A DNA stretch of 64,000 bases from Rugamonas sp. A1-17 (lineage in GTDB: Bacteria; Pseudomonadota; Gammaproteobacteria; Burkholderiales; Burkholderiaceae_D). This document shows, piece by piece, positions 1 through 10,200 of this stretch. The stretch is from NCBI GenBank assembly GCA_025548565.1, contig JAJLPB010000005.1, forward strand, positions 124,001 to 188,000, written 5' to 3'. Under the pieces are notes generated by a model. That model was not told the DNA's origin. It saw only the letters and a list, made by a program, of their open reading frames with translations, and ran no database searches. Each line of letters starts with the position of its first letter. Position 1 is the stretch's first letter. A program made the position numbers and the translations under genes.

Positions 1-986
1 GGTTCATCGACTGCTCCAGTGGGCGCTTGCGGGCGGGCGTTGTGCAATACGCCTTGCTTGTGCGCGGGGATGTGGGCCGACGGGTCTTGCGCCGGATCGA
101 ACACGTAATGCTGGAAGATCGCGCCCCATGCGGCGCGCAGTTCCGGCGGCTGGTGCTTCATGCTTTGCAGCGTGGCGACCAGCGCCTCGAAGGTGGTGCC
201 TGCGTCCGGCGCCGGCTGCTCGTTCTTCCACCAGTAGTTGACCATCATGTTCAGGATGCCGTTCGATTGCACGTGGTGCCACCACAGCGGCGGGATGAAC
301 AACGCGTCGCCCGGCAGCAGGTCGGCCACCAGCGCCGCCTCCAGCGCCTGCTTGAAGCGCGGATGCCGCGCGTAATCCGGATCGCGGAAGTCGACCATGC
401 TGATGGGCGTGGGCGTCGGCGCAAAATCCAGCGGGCCGATATACAGGTTGCCGACCTGCCCGGGCGGGAACAGCGTGAAGCGCCGCTCGCCGCTGACCAC
501 GCAGGCCAAGTTGTACGATTCGTCGAAGTGCGCGGGTGTCGTGATGGTGTTGCCCAGCCAGAGGCGCGGCCGCACCGACGGCGGCAGCGCCGGCGCCACG
601 TTGTGCGCCGCGAACCCCGGCAGGCACTCGTCGACCAGCGCGCTCTGGATCGCCACCGACGGCGGCGCCTCGAACTGCGAGTAGCGCGCCAGCTGCTCGA
701 TCACCTTCGATACCGGCACCTTGTTGCGCACGAAGTTGAAACCCTCCATGTCCGGCTTGTAGAACAGGCGCCCGTGCTGGTCCGGCGGCGTCATGACCGC
801 GTCCACTTCATGGCCGCTGTCGAACGCCATCAGGTACTGGCACAGCGCTTCCGGCGCCTGGCGCGCCTTGTGCACGGCCGGCCAGTGGCGCACGAAGCCG
901 CGCAGGATGGCGGGCCGGTAGCCGCAGGCGATCTCGCCGTGGAAGCACGCCGGGTCGAGGTCCAGGTATTCGGTGATCTGGTTCAT
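1..986 (-). CDS. Cupin-like (cupin_8/JmjC-type) protein, 3' end outside window
   Basis: The minus-strand frame begins at the ATG at 986 (MNQITEYLDLD) and stays open to the window edge, so the C terminus is missing. The sequence has the look of the cupin_8 / JmjC-like family: an HFDESYNLACVV stretch carrying a likely metal-binding HxD, then GDALFIPPLWWHHV with the distal His. Family members are often 2-oxoglutarate/Fe(II)-type folds. In gammaproteobacteria and alphaproteobacteria, genes of this type recur beside TonB-dependent carbohydrate receptors together with SapC and tryptophan-halogenase-like genes. Here it lies just downstream of the receptor on the same strand, beyond a hairpin terminator, so it is probably expressed by read-through. 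Substrate unknown. Confidence 0.8.
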   Translation of the reverse strand, partial: MNQITEYLDLDPACFHGEIACGYRPAILRGFVRHWPAVHKARQAPEALCQYLMAFDSGHEVDAVMTPPDQHGRLFYKPDMEGFNFVRNKVPVSKVIEQLARYSQFEAPPSVAIQSALVDECLPGFAAHNVAPALPPSVRPRLWLGNTITTPAHFDESYNLACVVSGERRFTLFPPGQVGNLYIGPLDFAPTPTPISMVDFRDPDYARHPRFKQALEAALVADLLPGDALFIPPLWWHHVQSNGILNMMVNYWWKNEQPAPDAGTTFEALVATLQSMKHQPPELRAAWGAIFQHYVFDPAQDPSAHIPAHKQGVLHNARPQAPTGAVDE

Positions 987-1003
987 GGTTCGTATGATGG
1001 CAT

Positions 1004-1040
1004 AAAAAAACCCGCCAGGGCCGGGAGCGGCCGTGGCGGG
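1004..1040 (-). terminator. Rho-independent terminator after the TonB receptor gene
   Basis: On the minus strand CCCGCCA pairs with TGGCGGG, with an inner GGCCG/CGGCC helix, followed by seven Ts. It lies between the receptor stop and the cupin-like start codon at 986, so it should lower expression of the downstream gene. Confidence 0.8.
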
Positions 1041-1080
1041 AACAGACTACACAATGAAACGGTTACAGCTTAGTACACGC

Positions 1081-3849
1081 TTAATACTTGATGTGCAGAC
1101 CAGCGTAGTACTGCGCGCCGTTGGCGTAGAAGCGGGCCGGCTGGTCCTTGTTGTAGATGTAGTTCTTCAGGATCGGGTTGTTCAGGTTCTGGCCACTGAG
1201 CGTCAGCACGATGTTCTTGCTGATGTTGTAGTTGAACGAGGCCGACACCGTGCCGGTGGCGTCCTGGTACAGCGGCGTGCCGCGGTCCTGGGCCGCCAGG
1301 AAGGCCGAACGCCATGCGTAGCTCAGGCGGACGTTGAACTTGTCGTTTTCGTAGTACACGCCGGCGTTGGCCGTGGTCTTCGAAGCGCCCAGCATGTCGC
1401 ACGGATCGCCGGAGGTCGAGGTCTGCATCGCCGGGCAGGCACCGAAGTTCAGGTGCGAGTCGGCGAAGGTGGCGTTGGCGTCGAAGCCGTAGCCCATGCC
1501 CACCGGTACCTGCGCCGCCAGTTCCAGACCCTTGACCTTGGCGCCGACGTTGATCGGCGAGGTGATGCTGTAGGTCGCGAACACGGGCTTCTTCTGTTCC
1601 TGCGAGGCGCGGGTGTCGATGAAGGTGCCGGTGCTGGTGCCGTAGCCGACGTAGTCGTGCAGGTCCATGAAGAACACGCCGGCCGACAGCAGGGCGCGCG
1701 GTGCGAAGTACCATTGCAGGCTGGCGTCCAGGTTGTTCGACTTGACCGGTTTCAGCGCCGAGTTGCCGCCGTTGCCGGTGTGGGTCTCGTCGGTCAGGAT
1801 CACGGCGCCGCCCAATGCGCCGTAGTCGGGACGGGTCATGGTGCGCGACAGGCCGACGCGCGCCACCAGGTCCGAGCGCAGGTCGAACTTCAGGTTCAGG
1901 CTAGGCAGCGGGATGGTGCTGTTGTTGTCGATCGCGGTCTTCTTGACGAAACCGCCCCATGGATACGCTGGCAGCGTTTCGCCGGCCGGCTGGTTAGGCA
2001 GGATCTGGTAGCCGTTCGAGGTGCCCTCGGTGCGCACGATGCGCAGGCCGACGTTGCCGTTCCAGCCTTCGCCTTCCATTTCGGCCTGGGCGTAGATCGC
2101 CTTGGTGTTTTCCTTCAGGTCGAACATGTCCTGGTAGTAGGTGCGCGAGACGTCGCGGTTCGAGTGCAGGTCGCCCCAGGCGTTGAGGATCGCAGGGTCC
2201 AGCAGCCAGACGTTTTTAGGGAAGTCGCCGCCCAGGTCCTTGCCGAAGTTGCCGGGATAGGTGGTGCCGCTCCAGGCCGGGTTGGTGGTGCTGCCGCCGA
2301 CGTCGGTGTTGGACCAGTTCGGACCCTGCGCCACTTCGAAGTTGGAGCGGGTGTGGTGCGTGCCGCGCACGCCGAACTTGATCTCGCGGAACACGCCGTT
2401 GTCGAGCGCGAAGGCGGCGTCGATCTGGCCGTAGGTTTCCTTGTCGTCGGTGGTGGCCGGCGAGACGCCGAACACCCAGTCCAGCGGCGTGCCGGTGAAC
2501 TTGGTGACGTCGATGTTGGGGAACTTGACGGTGGCCGGGCTGCCCAGGCCATTCAACTGGTAGCTGGCGCCGGAGTTGTTGACGTCGCCCTCGAACACGC
2601 CCTGGCTCGGGGTCACGCCCTTGCCCTTGGTGCCGCCGGCCTTGGCGGTGAACACCAGCTTGTCGGTGGCGCGCCATTTGCCGTCCAGGTCGAAGAACTC
2701 GGTCTGCGCGTAGGCGCCTTCGCGCACGATGTCGTCGACGATGCCGTAGCGCAGCGGCTTGGCGGCCGTGCCCTTGTTGGCGAACGAGGCCGACACCAGC
2801 GTGCCGTTGCGGATCACGTAGCCCGGATCAGGCGCCACGCCCGAACCCAGCATGCCCGAGCCGTTCATGTCGGTCATGTAGTTGGTGTTGAAGTTGGACG
2901 CGTCCATCTTCGAACGGAAGTAGGTGGCTTCCAGGCTCAGGTCGCGGCTGGGCTTGAACTGCAGGTCGATCAGGCCGCCCTTGCGCTTGCGCTCCTGCTG
3001 GAACAGCGAGGAGCCGATCAGGCGCGGGAACCAGACGTTGGCCAGGTCCGGGTTGGTCTTGACGGCGGCGTTGGTCGGCGCCACCTGGGTCCATTGCAGC
3101 AGTTCCTGGCCGTCGCGGCGCAGGCTGCGTTTTTCCGAGAAGCCCTGCACCATCAGGCCCAGCGTGCCGGCCTCGTTCTTCCAGTTGAACAGCGCGCTGA
3201 CCTGCGGGTCGGTTTTTTCCGGCAGCGTGGCGTACACCGCCTGCACCGTGGCCTCCATCGAGACCGGCTGCTTGAAGTCCAGCGGATGGCGGGTGCGGAT
3301 GTCGATCGAGCCGCTCGAGCCGCCTTCGATCTGGTCGGCGGTCGGCGCCTTGTAGACCACCACCTGGCCGACGATCTCGGACGGCAGCAGCGAGTACGAG
3401 GCCGAACGGCCGACCGCGCCGCCCACCTGGTCCAGCACGAACCAGTCGCCCGACGACACGGCGTGGCCGTTGATCAGGGTCTGGGTCAGCGACGGGGCGG
3501 TGCCGCGCATCGAGACGCGGTCGTTTTCATCGAAGCCGCCCGAGCCCGCGCCCGAGGTGGAGATGTTCACGCCCGGCACGCGCTGCAGCGAGTCGGCGAC
3601 GTTCTTGTCCGGCATCTTGCCGACGTCTTCGGCGGTGATCACGTCGACGTTGCTCGACGCGTTGCGCTTGACCGACAGCGATTGCTGCAGCGAGCCGCGG
3701 ATGCCGCTGACGACGACGACCTCCGGCTCCTTGTCCGCCGCGGCCTGTTGCGCCTGGGCGTTGATCGACACGCTCAGTGTCAGGATGGCCGCTGCCGTCG
3801 CGATAGGCGTCAGTTTGGACATTTTGGTGTTATTCGAATTGTGATACAT
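1081..3849 (-). CDS. TonB-dependent outer-membrane receptor, probable chito-oligosaccharide uptake
   Basis: 922 residues. A signal peptide (MSKLTPIATAAAILTLSVS, ending near AQAQ) is followed by the plug-domain opening VVVSGIRGSLQQSLSVKR and DVGKMPDKNVADSLQRVPGV, typical of the Xanthomonas/Caulobacter TonB-receptor subfamily (TIGR01782 type). The long beta-barrel ends in an aromatic residue (GLHIKY). Start chosen at 3849 because GGGAGG lies 4-5 bases upstream; an internal ATG at 3822 is the other choice. It is divergent from a GntR regulator and GH18 chitinase and shares a motif with the nag operon promoter, so chitin oligomers are the inferred ligand. The ligand is inference only; the receptor call is secure. 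Confidence 0.93.
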   Translation of the reverse strand: MYHNSNNTKMSKLTPIATAAAILTLSVSINAQAQQAAADKEPEVVVVSGIRGSLQQSLSVKRNASSNVDVITAEDVGKMPDKNVADSLQRVPGVNISTSGAGSGGFDENDRVSMRGTAPSLTQTLINGHAVSSGDWFVLDQVGGAVGRSASYSLLPSEIVGQVVVYKAPTADQIEGGSSGSIDIRTRHPLDFKQPVSMEATVQAVYATLPEKTDPQVSALFNWKNEAGTLGLMVQGFSEKRSLRRDGQELLQWTQVAPTNAAVKTNPDLANVWFPRLIGSSLFQQERKRKGGLIDLQFKPSRDLSLEATYFRSKMDASNFNTNYMTDMNGSGMLGSGVAPDPGYVIRNGTLVSASFANKGTAAKPLRYGIVDDIVREGAYAQTEFFDLDGKWRATDKLVFTAKAGGTKGKGVTPSQGVFEGDVNNSGASYQLNGLGSPATVKFPNIDVTKFTGTPLDWVFGVSPATTDDKETYGQIDAAFALDNGVFREIKFGVRGTHHTRSNFEVAQGPNWSNTDVGGSTTNPAWSGTTYPGNFGKDLGGDFPKNVWLLDPAILNAWGDLHSNRDVSRTYYQDMFDLKENTKAIYAQAEMEGEGWNGNVGLRIVRTEGTSNGYQILPNQPAGETLPAYPWGGFVKKTAIDNNSTIPLPSLNLKFDLRSDLVARVGLSRTMTRPDYGALGGAVILTDETHTGNGGNSALKPVKSNNLDASLQWYFAPRALLSAGVFFMDLHDYVGYGTSTGTFIDTRASQEQKKPVFATYSITSPINVGAKVKGLELAAQVPVGMGYGFDANATFADSHLNFGACPAMQTSTSGDPCDMLGASKTTANAGVYYENDKFNVRLSYAWRSAFLAAQDRGTPLYQDATGTVSASFNYNISKNIVLTLSGQNLNNPILKNYIYNKDQPARFYANGAQYYAGLHIKY

Positions 3850-3965
3850 GTACCCTCCCGTTGATGAAGGCTCCGCCGAGCCAACTGATTGTTGATGTGT
3901 AATTCTTTTTTACTTCTTACCAAACCACCTACAAAACCAATCCAACGCCAATATACCTGTCTTTT

Positions 3966-3982
3966 AATACCAGATCACTACC
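3966..3982 (-). promoter_or_regulatory. Candidate GntR operator, copy A (TonB receptor side)
   Basis: Read on the plus strand the site is AATACCAG-ATCAC-TACC; on the minus strand, GGTA-N7-GGTATT-type direct repeats 11 bases apart. It shares AATACCAG-N5-TACC with the site at 18477-18493 in front of the nag operon. It is about 120 bases upstream of the receptor start. Confidence 0.5.
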
Positions 3983-4177
3983 ACTTTAAAATTCTTTTTT
4001 GTTATGTTGTATGCGGCATACACAACGTGGCCTGTCCGGCAATTGAATACCGGCCATGTGGTGGTATGGCGGCCTCCCGTGTCGCGATGCAACAGGCTGA
4101 ACGCCAGCATTCATGCGGGTTTGCGGCGGATCGCCAAAAATATTCGCAGGCCGCGCCACGTGCGGTGACGGCGCGCT

Positions 4178-4194
4178 GGTCTTTTTTTGGTATT
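4178..4194 (+). promoter_or_regulatory. Candidate GntR operator, copy B (gntR-chitinase side)
   Basis: GGTCTTTTTTTGGTATT: two GGT blocks 11 bases apart, the second as GGTATT, matching the spacing at 3966-3982 and 18477-18493. It lies about 40 bases upstream of the gntR start, a position that suits autoregulation. It is the weakest copy because its first half keeps only GGT. Confidence 0.4.
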
Positions 4195-4232
4195 ATCGAT
4201 TGACAACGACAAAACAGGATGGCCACTTCGTC

Positions 4233-4988
4233 ATGAGCAGCGATTCCACCACCGCACTGGTACACATCCGGGCGCACCTCAGTGAGACCAGTAACCTGCC
4301 GCTGTACCAGCGCCTGCAGCGGGCGCTGCGCTCGGCCATCGAGCAGCACCTGCTCAAGCCGGAGGACGCGCTGCCGGCCGAGCGCCAACTGGCGGCCGAC
4401 CTGGCGATCTCGCGCATCACGGTGCGCAAGGCCATCGACGGGCTGGTGGGCGAGGGCGTGCTGGTGCGCCGGCCCGGCTCGGGCAACTTCATCAACACCC
4501 GTATCGAAAAGAACTTCGCCAAGCTGACCTCGTTCTCCGAGGACATGCGGGCGCGCGGACGCACGCCGCGCAGCGTGTGGCTCAAGCGCTCCGAGGGCAC
4601 GGTCACGCCGGACGAGGCGATGCGGCTGCGGCTCAGCCCCGGCGCGGCGGTGTACCGCTTCCACCGCATGCGCTACGCCGACGACGTGCCGATGTGCCTG
4701 GAGTACGCGACCATCGTGGCGTCCTGCCTGCCGTCGCTGGAGGCGGTGGACGTGTCGATGTACGACGCGCTGGAGCGGGCCGGCAACCGCCCGGTGCGCG
4801 CGCTGCAGCGCTTGTCCGCGCTGCTGCTCAACGCCGAGCAGGCCGCGCTGCTGCAGGCCAGGGAGGGCGACGCCGGCCTGGCGGTCGAGCGCCTGGGCTT
4901 TCTGCGCGACGGCCGCGCGGTGGAGTTCTGCCGCTCCTACTTCCGCGGCGACATGTACGACTTCGTGGCGGAACTGAACGCCGGCTAA
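4233..4988 (+). CDS. GntR-family (HutC/UTRA type) regulator of chitin/GlcNAc genes
   Basis: 251 residues from the ATG at 4233 (MSSDSTTALVH); an upstream in-frame start at 4113 would add 40 residues unlike the family. An N-terminal winged helix (about residues 20-88; PLYQRLQRALR, LPAERQLAADLAISRITVRKAID) is joined to a UTRA effector domain (about 105-245; LTSFSEDMRARG, FHRMRYADDVPMCLE). Regulators of this build (NagR/NagQ/DasR type) respond to GlcNAc-6-phosphate or glucosamine-6-phosphate. The chitinase starts 14 bases downstream, so the two are very likely co-transcribed. A second GntR of the same subfamily is in the nag operon at 16793-17527. Confidence 0.88.
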   Translation: MSSDSTTALVHIRAHLSETSNLPLYQRLQRALRSAIEQHLLKPEDALPAERQLAADLAISRITVRKAIDGLVGEGVLVRRPGSGNFINTRIEKNFAKLTSFSEDMRARGRTPRSVWLKRSEGTVTPDEAMRLRLSPGAAVYRFHRMRYADDVPMCLEYATIVASCLPSLEAVDVSMYDALERAGNRPVRALQRLSALLLNAEQAALLQAREGDAGLAVERLGFLRDGRAVEFCRSYFRGDMYDFVAELNAG

Positions 4989-5002
4989 CCATACAAGGAT
5001 CT

Positions 5003-6325
5003 ATGAACACGCATCGTTTGAAACGCTGGGCCACGGCGGCGGCAGTGGCCGCCGCGCTGCCCGCCATCGCCAATGCCGGCGCCACCGCCGCCACCACCGC
5101 CACGCCGGAAGTCGTCGGCTACTACCCCGGCTGGAAATCGGACGCCTTCCCCGTCACCGCCGCCAACGTCGACGCCGGCCGGCTGACGATGGCCTTGTAC
5201 GCCTTCCTCGACGTCTGCTGGAACGGCAAGCATGGCAACCCCGAACCGCCGGTCAACTACGTGGCGCCGTGCCAGGACGCGGCCGGCGACGCGCAGTCGG
5301 CCAACGGCGCGCTGGTGTTCCGCGACGCCGCCAGGGACGGCGCCAACCTGCGCGCGCTGGTGGCGATGAAGCGGCGGCATCCGCAATTCAAGGTGGTGGT
5401 GTCGGTCGGCGGGTGGGACTGGTCGAACCAGTTCTCCAACGTGGCCGACAGCGCCGGCGCGCGCGCCAACTTCGTCGCCTCGTCGGTCAAGCTGATGCGG
5501 CGCTTCGGCCTGGACGGCGTCGACATCGACTGGGAATACCCGACCGAGGCCGGCGTGCCCTGCGTGGCGGGCGCCGTGTGCGCGCGGCCGGACGACAAGC
5601 GCAACTTCATCGCGCTGGCGCGCGAACTGCGCGCGGCGTTCGACGCGGCGGGCCGGCAGGACGGCAAGCACTACAGCATCACCATCGCCGCCGGCGGCAA
5701 CGCCAACTATGTCAACGACGGCGCGGCGGGCGCTGGCTGGATCGCGGAACTGGCGCGCAGCCTGGACTGGATCAACATCATGACCTACGACTTCCACATG
5801 CCGTGGGAGAAGCGCAGCGGCCACCACGCCGCGCTGTTCGCCGACCCCGCCGACCCGGCGACGGCCGACGGCCTTTACGCGGCGGCCTCGGTGCAGCGCT
5901 ACCTGAGGGCCGGCGTGGCGCCGCGCCAGCTGGTGATGGGTGTGCCGTTCTACGGCTACGGATGGAAGGGCTGCGCGCCCGGCGCGCCCGGCGACGGCCA
6001 ATACCAGGACTGCGAGGGCGGCGCCGGCGGCGGCGTGGATGGCGGCAATGCGTACGGCTTCGGCCAGCTGCTCAAGCTGGGCTACCTGACGGCGGGCCAC
6101 GAGGGCGGGCAGGGCTTCAAGCGCCACTGGAACGGCGCGGCCAAGGCGCCGTACCTGTACCGCGCGGCGGACGGCGTCTGGATCACGTACGAGGATCCGG
6201 CCTCGCTCGGGGAGAAGGCCCGCTACGTCAAGGCACAGGGCCTGCGTGGCGCGATGTTCTGGGAGCTGAGCGCCGACGGCGGCCAGCAGATGCTGCGCGC
6301 CCTGTCGGCGGCGATGCGCAAATAA
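5003..6325 (+). CDS. Secreted GH18 chitinase
   Basis: 440 residues. A signal peptide (MNTHRLKRWATAAAVAAALP, cleavage near ANA-GAT) leads straight into a GH18 barrel (EVVGYYPGWK). The catalytic motif DGVDIDWE spans residues 171-178, with E178 the expected proton donor; VVVSVGGWDWSNQF is the SxGG strand and WINIMTYDFHMPW the later MTYD motif. The end, LRGAMFWELSADGG, matches the last barrel strand. No chitin-binding domain is present, so soluble chitin oligomers are a likelier substrate than crystalline chitin. It follows gntR by 14 bases with AAGGA before the ATG. Periplasmic or extracellular; family members release GlcNAc oligomers or the dimer. Confidence 0.93.
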   Translation: MNTHRLKRWATAAAVAAALPAIANAGATAATTATPEVVGYYPGWKSDAFPVTAANVDAGRLTMALYAFLDVCWNGKHGNPEPPVNYVAPCQDAAGDAQSANGALVFRDAARDGANLRALVAMKRRHPQFKVVVSVGGWDWSNQFSNVADSAGARANFVASSVKLMRRFGLDGVDIDWEYPTEAGVPCVAGAVCARPDDKRNFIALARELRAAFDAAGRQDGKHYSITIAAGGNANYVNDGAAGAGWIAELARSLDWINIMTYDFHMPWEKRSGHHAALFADPADPATADGLYAAASVQRYLRAGVAPRQLVMGVPFYGYGWKGCAPGAPGDGQYQDCEGGAGGGVDGGNAYGFGQLLKLGYLTAGHEGGQGFKRHWNGAAKAPYLYRAADGVWITYEDPASLGEKARYVKAQGLRGAMFWELSADGGQQMLRALSAAMRK

Positions 6326-6326
6326 A

Positions 6327-6350
6327 AAAACCGGCGCGGGGCCGGTTTTG
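6327..6350. terminator. Bidirectional terminator between convergent genes
   Basis: AAAACCGGC and GCCGGTTTT flank a short GCGGG-type loop. It sits between the chitinase stop and the convergent gene ending at 6357, with A and T runs that serve both strands. Confidence 0.85.
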
Positions 6351-6356
6351 CTTGGA

Positions 6357-7658
6357 TTACTTGGCTTCCGGTTGTGGCGCCGGCGGGTTCTGGAACATGA
6401 TCCAGTAGCGCGCCAGGTCGCCGCGGCCGTCGTTGCCGGTGATGGTCTCGAGCAGCTTGACCGATTCGTCCTTCTTGCCGGCGATGGCCAGCGCGTAGCC
6501 CAGGCGCAGCTTGGCGTCCTCGGGATTCTTGGCCACGCCCTTGGCGATACCCTGCTTCATCAGCTCGATGCCCTTGTCCTTCTGGCCCAGGGTCACATAG
6601 TTGTAGCCCAGGTTGACCAGGCCGACGCCGTCCTTGGACTTCTGCGCGGACTCGATACCCTTGTCGATGTTCTTGGCATCGTCGGCGGCGCCCTTGTTGG
6701 CGCTGTCGCGGATCTTCTGCAGCGCGGCCTTGTTCTTGTCGGCCGGGATGGCGCCAGGGTAGCCCTTGTCCATGGCGATCTTCGCTTCGGTGAAGAAGCC
6801 GCCCAGCACCGCCAGCTCGGCGATTTCGGCGTAGTCCTCGGGCTCCATCTTCGACGGCGCGGCCAGCGCCTTCAGGCGGGCGATGTCCAGGTCCAGGCGC
6901 GGCGCGTAGGCCTTCTTGCCGCGGGTGCGGTTGAGCAGGTCGAACCAGTAGTCCTCGGTCGGATAGTAGCGGGTCAGTTCCTCGACCGCCTGCAGATACA
7001 GTTCGGTGTCCTTGGTCTTGATGCCGACGTTGCCCAGCAGGTTCAGTTCATCCTTGGGCGGGACGGCGCCGGTTTTCTTGGCCGCCTCGATGTCCTTCAG
7101 CGCCTCGGCCTTGGCGGTGGCGAAGTCGTTCTTGAAGAAGTAGGAGCGCACGATGAACTGGCGCTGCTTGACGGTGTCGCCCGACTCGGTGCCGTAGCGG
7201 GTGAACCAGGCGATGGCCTGGTCGTAGTCCTTGATGTTGCTGTAGTAGATGCCGGCGACGGCGTCGATGAAGCGCAGCTTGTCCTCGGGCTTGAGGCGGC
7301 CGGAGTCGATCATCTCGCCCAGCGCCTTGACGGTGGCCGGATAGTCGCCGGTGGCCTGGCCCAGCTGCACGCGCATCTGGTTCAGCACGAAGGCTTCGTA
7401 CGGCGTCACGTTCGGCATCGCGGCCGCGGTGTCGATGCGGTTCTTGAATTCGGTGTAGTTCTTGGCCGCCAGCAGTTCCTTGGTCTGGGCCGGGTCGACC
7501 AGCTTGTAGATCTCGGGACGCACGGCATCCTTCGGCGGCTCGGCCGGTTTGGCGGCTTCGGCGGCGTACACGGGCGACATGCCCAGCACGGCCGGTACGG
7601 CGTTCAGGCCAATGGCGGCCAGGATCAGGCTAATACGAGCGAGACGAATGTGGGACAT
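6357..7658 (-). CDS. Secreted tetratricopeptide-repeat-like protein
   Basis: 433 residues. A signal peptide (ISLILAAIGLNAVPAVLGMS, cleavage near YAAEA) is followed by a Pro/Lys-rich stretch and an all-helical body with TPR-like helix pairs, clearest near the end (GVGLVNLGYNYVTLGQKDKG, DAKLRLGYALAIAGKKDES). It starts after AGAAGGATAATTC. The operon upstream ends 105 bases away, so it probably has its own promoter, though read-through from the nag operon cannot be ruled out. No catalytic motif was seen; a periplasmic scaffold role is only a guess. Confidence 0.7.
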   Translation of the reverse strand: MSHIRLARISLILAAIGLNAVPAVLGMSPVYAAEAAKPAEPPKDAVRPEIYKLVDPAQTKELLAAKNYTEFKNRIDTAAAMPNVTPYEAFVLNQMRVQLGQATGDYPATVKALGEMIDSGRLKPEDKLRFIDAVAGIYYSNIKDYDQAIAWFTRYGTESGDTVKQRQFIVRSYFFKNDFATAKAEALKDIEAAKKTGAVPPKDELNLLGNVGIKTKDTELYLQAVEELTRYYPTEDYWFDLLNRTRGKKAYAPRLDLDIARLKALAAPSKMEPEDYAEIAELAVLGGFFTEAKIAMDKGYPGAIPADKNKAALQKIRDSANKGAADDAKNIDKGIESAQKSKDGVGLVNLGYNYVTLGQKDKGIELMKQGIAKGVAKNPEDAKLRLGYALAIAGKKDESVKLLETITGNDGRGDLARYWIMFQNPPAPQPEAK

Positions 7659-7763
7659 GAATTATCCTTCTATCAGACAAATTAGAGGGCCGGCGGGTAA
7701 GCCTTGCCATCGCGACAGTGTAAACCCGCGTATTGTTACATAAAACGGGGCGAAACCACGAAT

Positions 7764-8870
<1,107 letters not shown>

Positions 8871-8874
8871 CCGC

Positions 8875-10176
8875 TTAACCCGCGCGCACGGCTTGCGGCG
8901 CCGGCGCTTCCTCGGGCTGCGGGCGCGCGGTCATCGGAATGAGTTGCGACAGCACCGCCACCGGGATCGCGCACAGCATCACCCACACGAAGAAGTGCTG
9001 GTAGCCCAGCGACAGCTGGATGTCGCCGCTGAACAGTTTAAACAGCACAAAGCCCAGCTGCATGATGCCGGTCGAGAAGGCGTAATGGGCGGTCTGGTAT
9101 TTGCCCGGCGCGACCACCTGCATCATGTACAGGATCAGGCCGACGAAGCCGAAGCCGTAGCCGAACATCTCCACGCTGAGCGCCACGCCGATCACCGACA
9201 GCTCGGTGGGCTGGAACACGGACAGCAGGTAGAACGCGACGTTGGGCAGGTTGACCGCGAGGATCAGCCACAGGATGGCGCGCTTGAGGCTGAGCCACGA
9301 GGTGAAGTAGCCGCCGGCGATGCTGCCGACCACGAAGGCCACGGTGCCGACGGTGCCATACACGGCGCCCACTTCGGCGGTGGTCAGCCCCAGGCCGCCG
9401 AGGTGGCGCGCCTCGCGCAGGAACAAGGGGCCGATCGACTGCACCTGCGCCTCGCCGGCGCGGAACAGGATGATGAACACGATCGACACCCAGATGCCGG
9501 GCTTCCTGAAGAATTCGACGATCACCTCCCACAGCGTGCGGGCGATGGCGCCGGCGTTGGTGTCGGCGGTGACGGCGTTCTTCGCGGTCGGCAGCGCCCA
9601 GCTGTTGTACAGGCCCAGCGCCACCATGATGGCGGCCAGAATGCAGAAGCTGATGGTCCATGCCGGCACCACGCCCAGCGTCTTCTCGAAGTGGCCGGCC
9701 AAGAGCAGCAGGCCGCCGGTGGTGAAGAACTTGCCGGCGTTGAAGAAGGTGCCGGTCCAGCCGGCGTACTTGGCCTGGCCTTTTTCATCGAGGCTGGCGA
9801 TGTACAAGCCGTCGCACGAGATGTCGTGCGTGGCCGACGAGATGCCGACCAGCGCGAGCATCGCCATGCAGGCCGCGAACCAGAACGGCGCGTGCAGCGC
9901 CAGCGCCACGCCGCCCAGGCACACGCCGCCGAAGACCTGGAAGCCGACCACCACCAGCTTCTTGCTGCTGGCCAGTTCCAGGAAGGGGCTCCACAGCGGC
10001 TTGAACACCCAGGCGAAGCCGATCAATCCGGTCCAGTGATTGAGCTCGTCGTTGGGCACGCCCATGCTCTTCAACATCTGGTTGGCGACGATCGCCACCG
10101 CGAAGAACGGCAGGCCCTGCGCCAGGTACAGGCTCGGGACCCAGAACCTCGGATCGCGTATTTTTTTGTTATCCAT
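8875..10176 (-). CDS. MFS permease, AmpG/PAT-like, in GlcNAc operon
   Basis: 433 residues with about 12 predicted membrane segments (LYLAQGLPFFAVAIVANQML, ISFCILAAIMVALGLYNS and others). The N terminus RDPRFWVPSLYLAQGLPF is like AmpG/PAT-family carriers, which bring GlcNAc-anhydromuropeptides into the cytoplasm. It sits directly downstream of the NagZ-type glycosidase. A role importing GlcNAc, chitobiose or cell-wall GlcNAc oligomers is inferred from this context; the substrate cannot be read from sequence. Starts 24 bases after the nagZ stop with AGGAGG-like GGGAGGAGGC upstream. Confidence 0.85.
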   Translation of the reverse strand: MDNKKIRDPRFWVPSLYLAQGLPFFAVAIVANQMLKSMGVPNDELNHWTGLIGFAWVFKPLWSPFLELASSKKLVVVGFQVFGGVCLGGVALALHAPFWFAACMAMLALVGISSATHDISCDGLYIASLDEKGQAKYAGWTGTFFNAGKFFTTGGLLLLAGHFEKTLGVVPAWTISFCILAAIMVALGLYNSWALPTAKNAVTADTNAGAIARTLWEVIVEFFRKPGIWVSIVFIILFRAGEAQVQSIGPLFLREARHLGGLGLTTAEVGAVYGTVGTVAFVVGSIAGGYFTSWLSLKRAILWLILAVNLPNVAFYLLSVFQPTELSVIGVALSVEMFGYGFGFVGLILYMMQVVAPGKYQTAHYAFSTGIMQLGFVLFKLFSGDIQLSLGYQHFFVWVMLCAIPVAVLSQLIPMTARPQPEEAPAPQAVRAG

Positions 10177-10200
10177 CTTGCCTCCTCCCCGATTGAATTG

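Larger units (their letters stand above)
3850..4232. other. Divergent regulatory region between TonB receptor and gntR-chitinase units
   Basis: 383 bases without a convincing gene and clearly more AT-rich than the flanking genes between 3900 and 4010. It must hold the promoters of both divergent units. Two copies of the GGT-N8-GGTATT motif lie in it, one near each unit. I could not fix -35/-10 boxes with confidence. Confidence 0.6.

Noticed and set aside
9-627. Minus-strand frame starting near 627
   Set aside because: Frame-shifted shadow of the cupin-like gene, which runs 986 to 1 without a stop.
1033-3864. A 943-residue plus-strand open frame opposite the TonB receptor gene
   Set aside because: It is an antisense shadow of a high-GC gene: rich in Arg, Val, Gly and His, with no domain, no ribosome site and no signal peptide.
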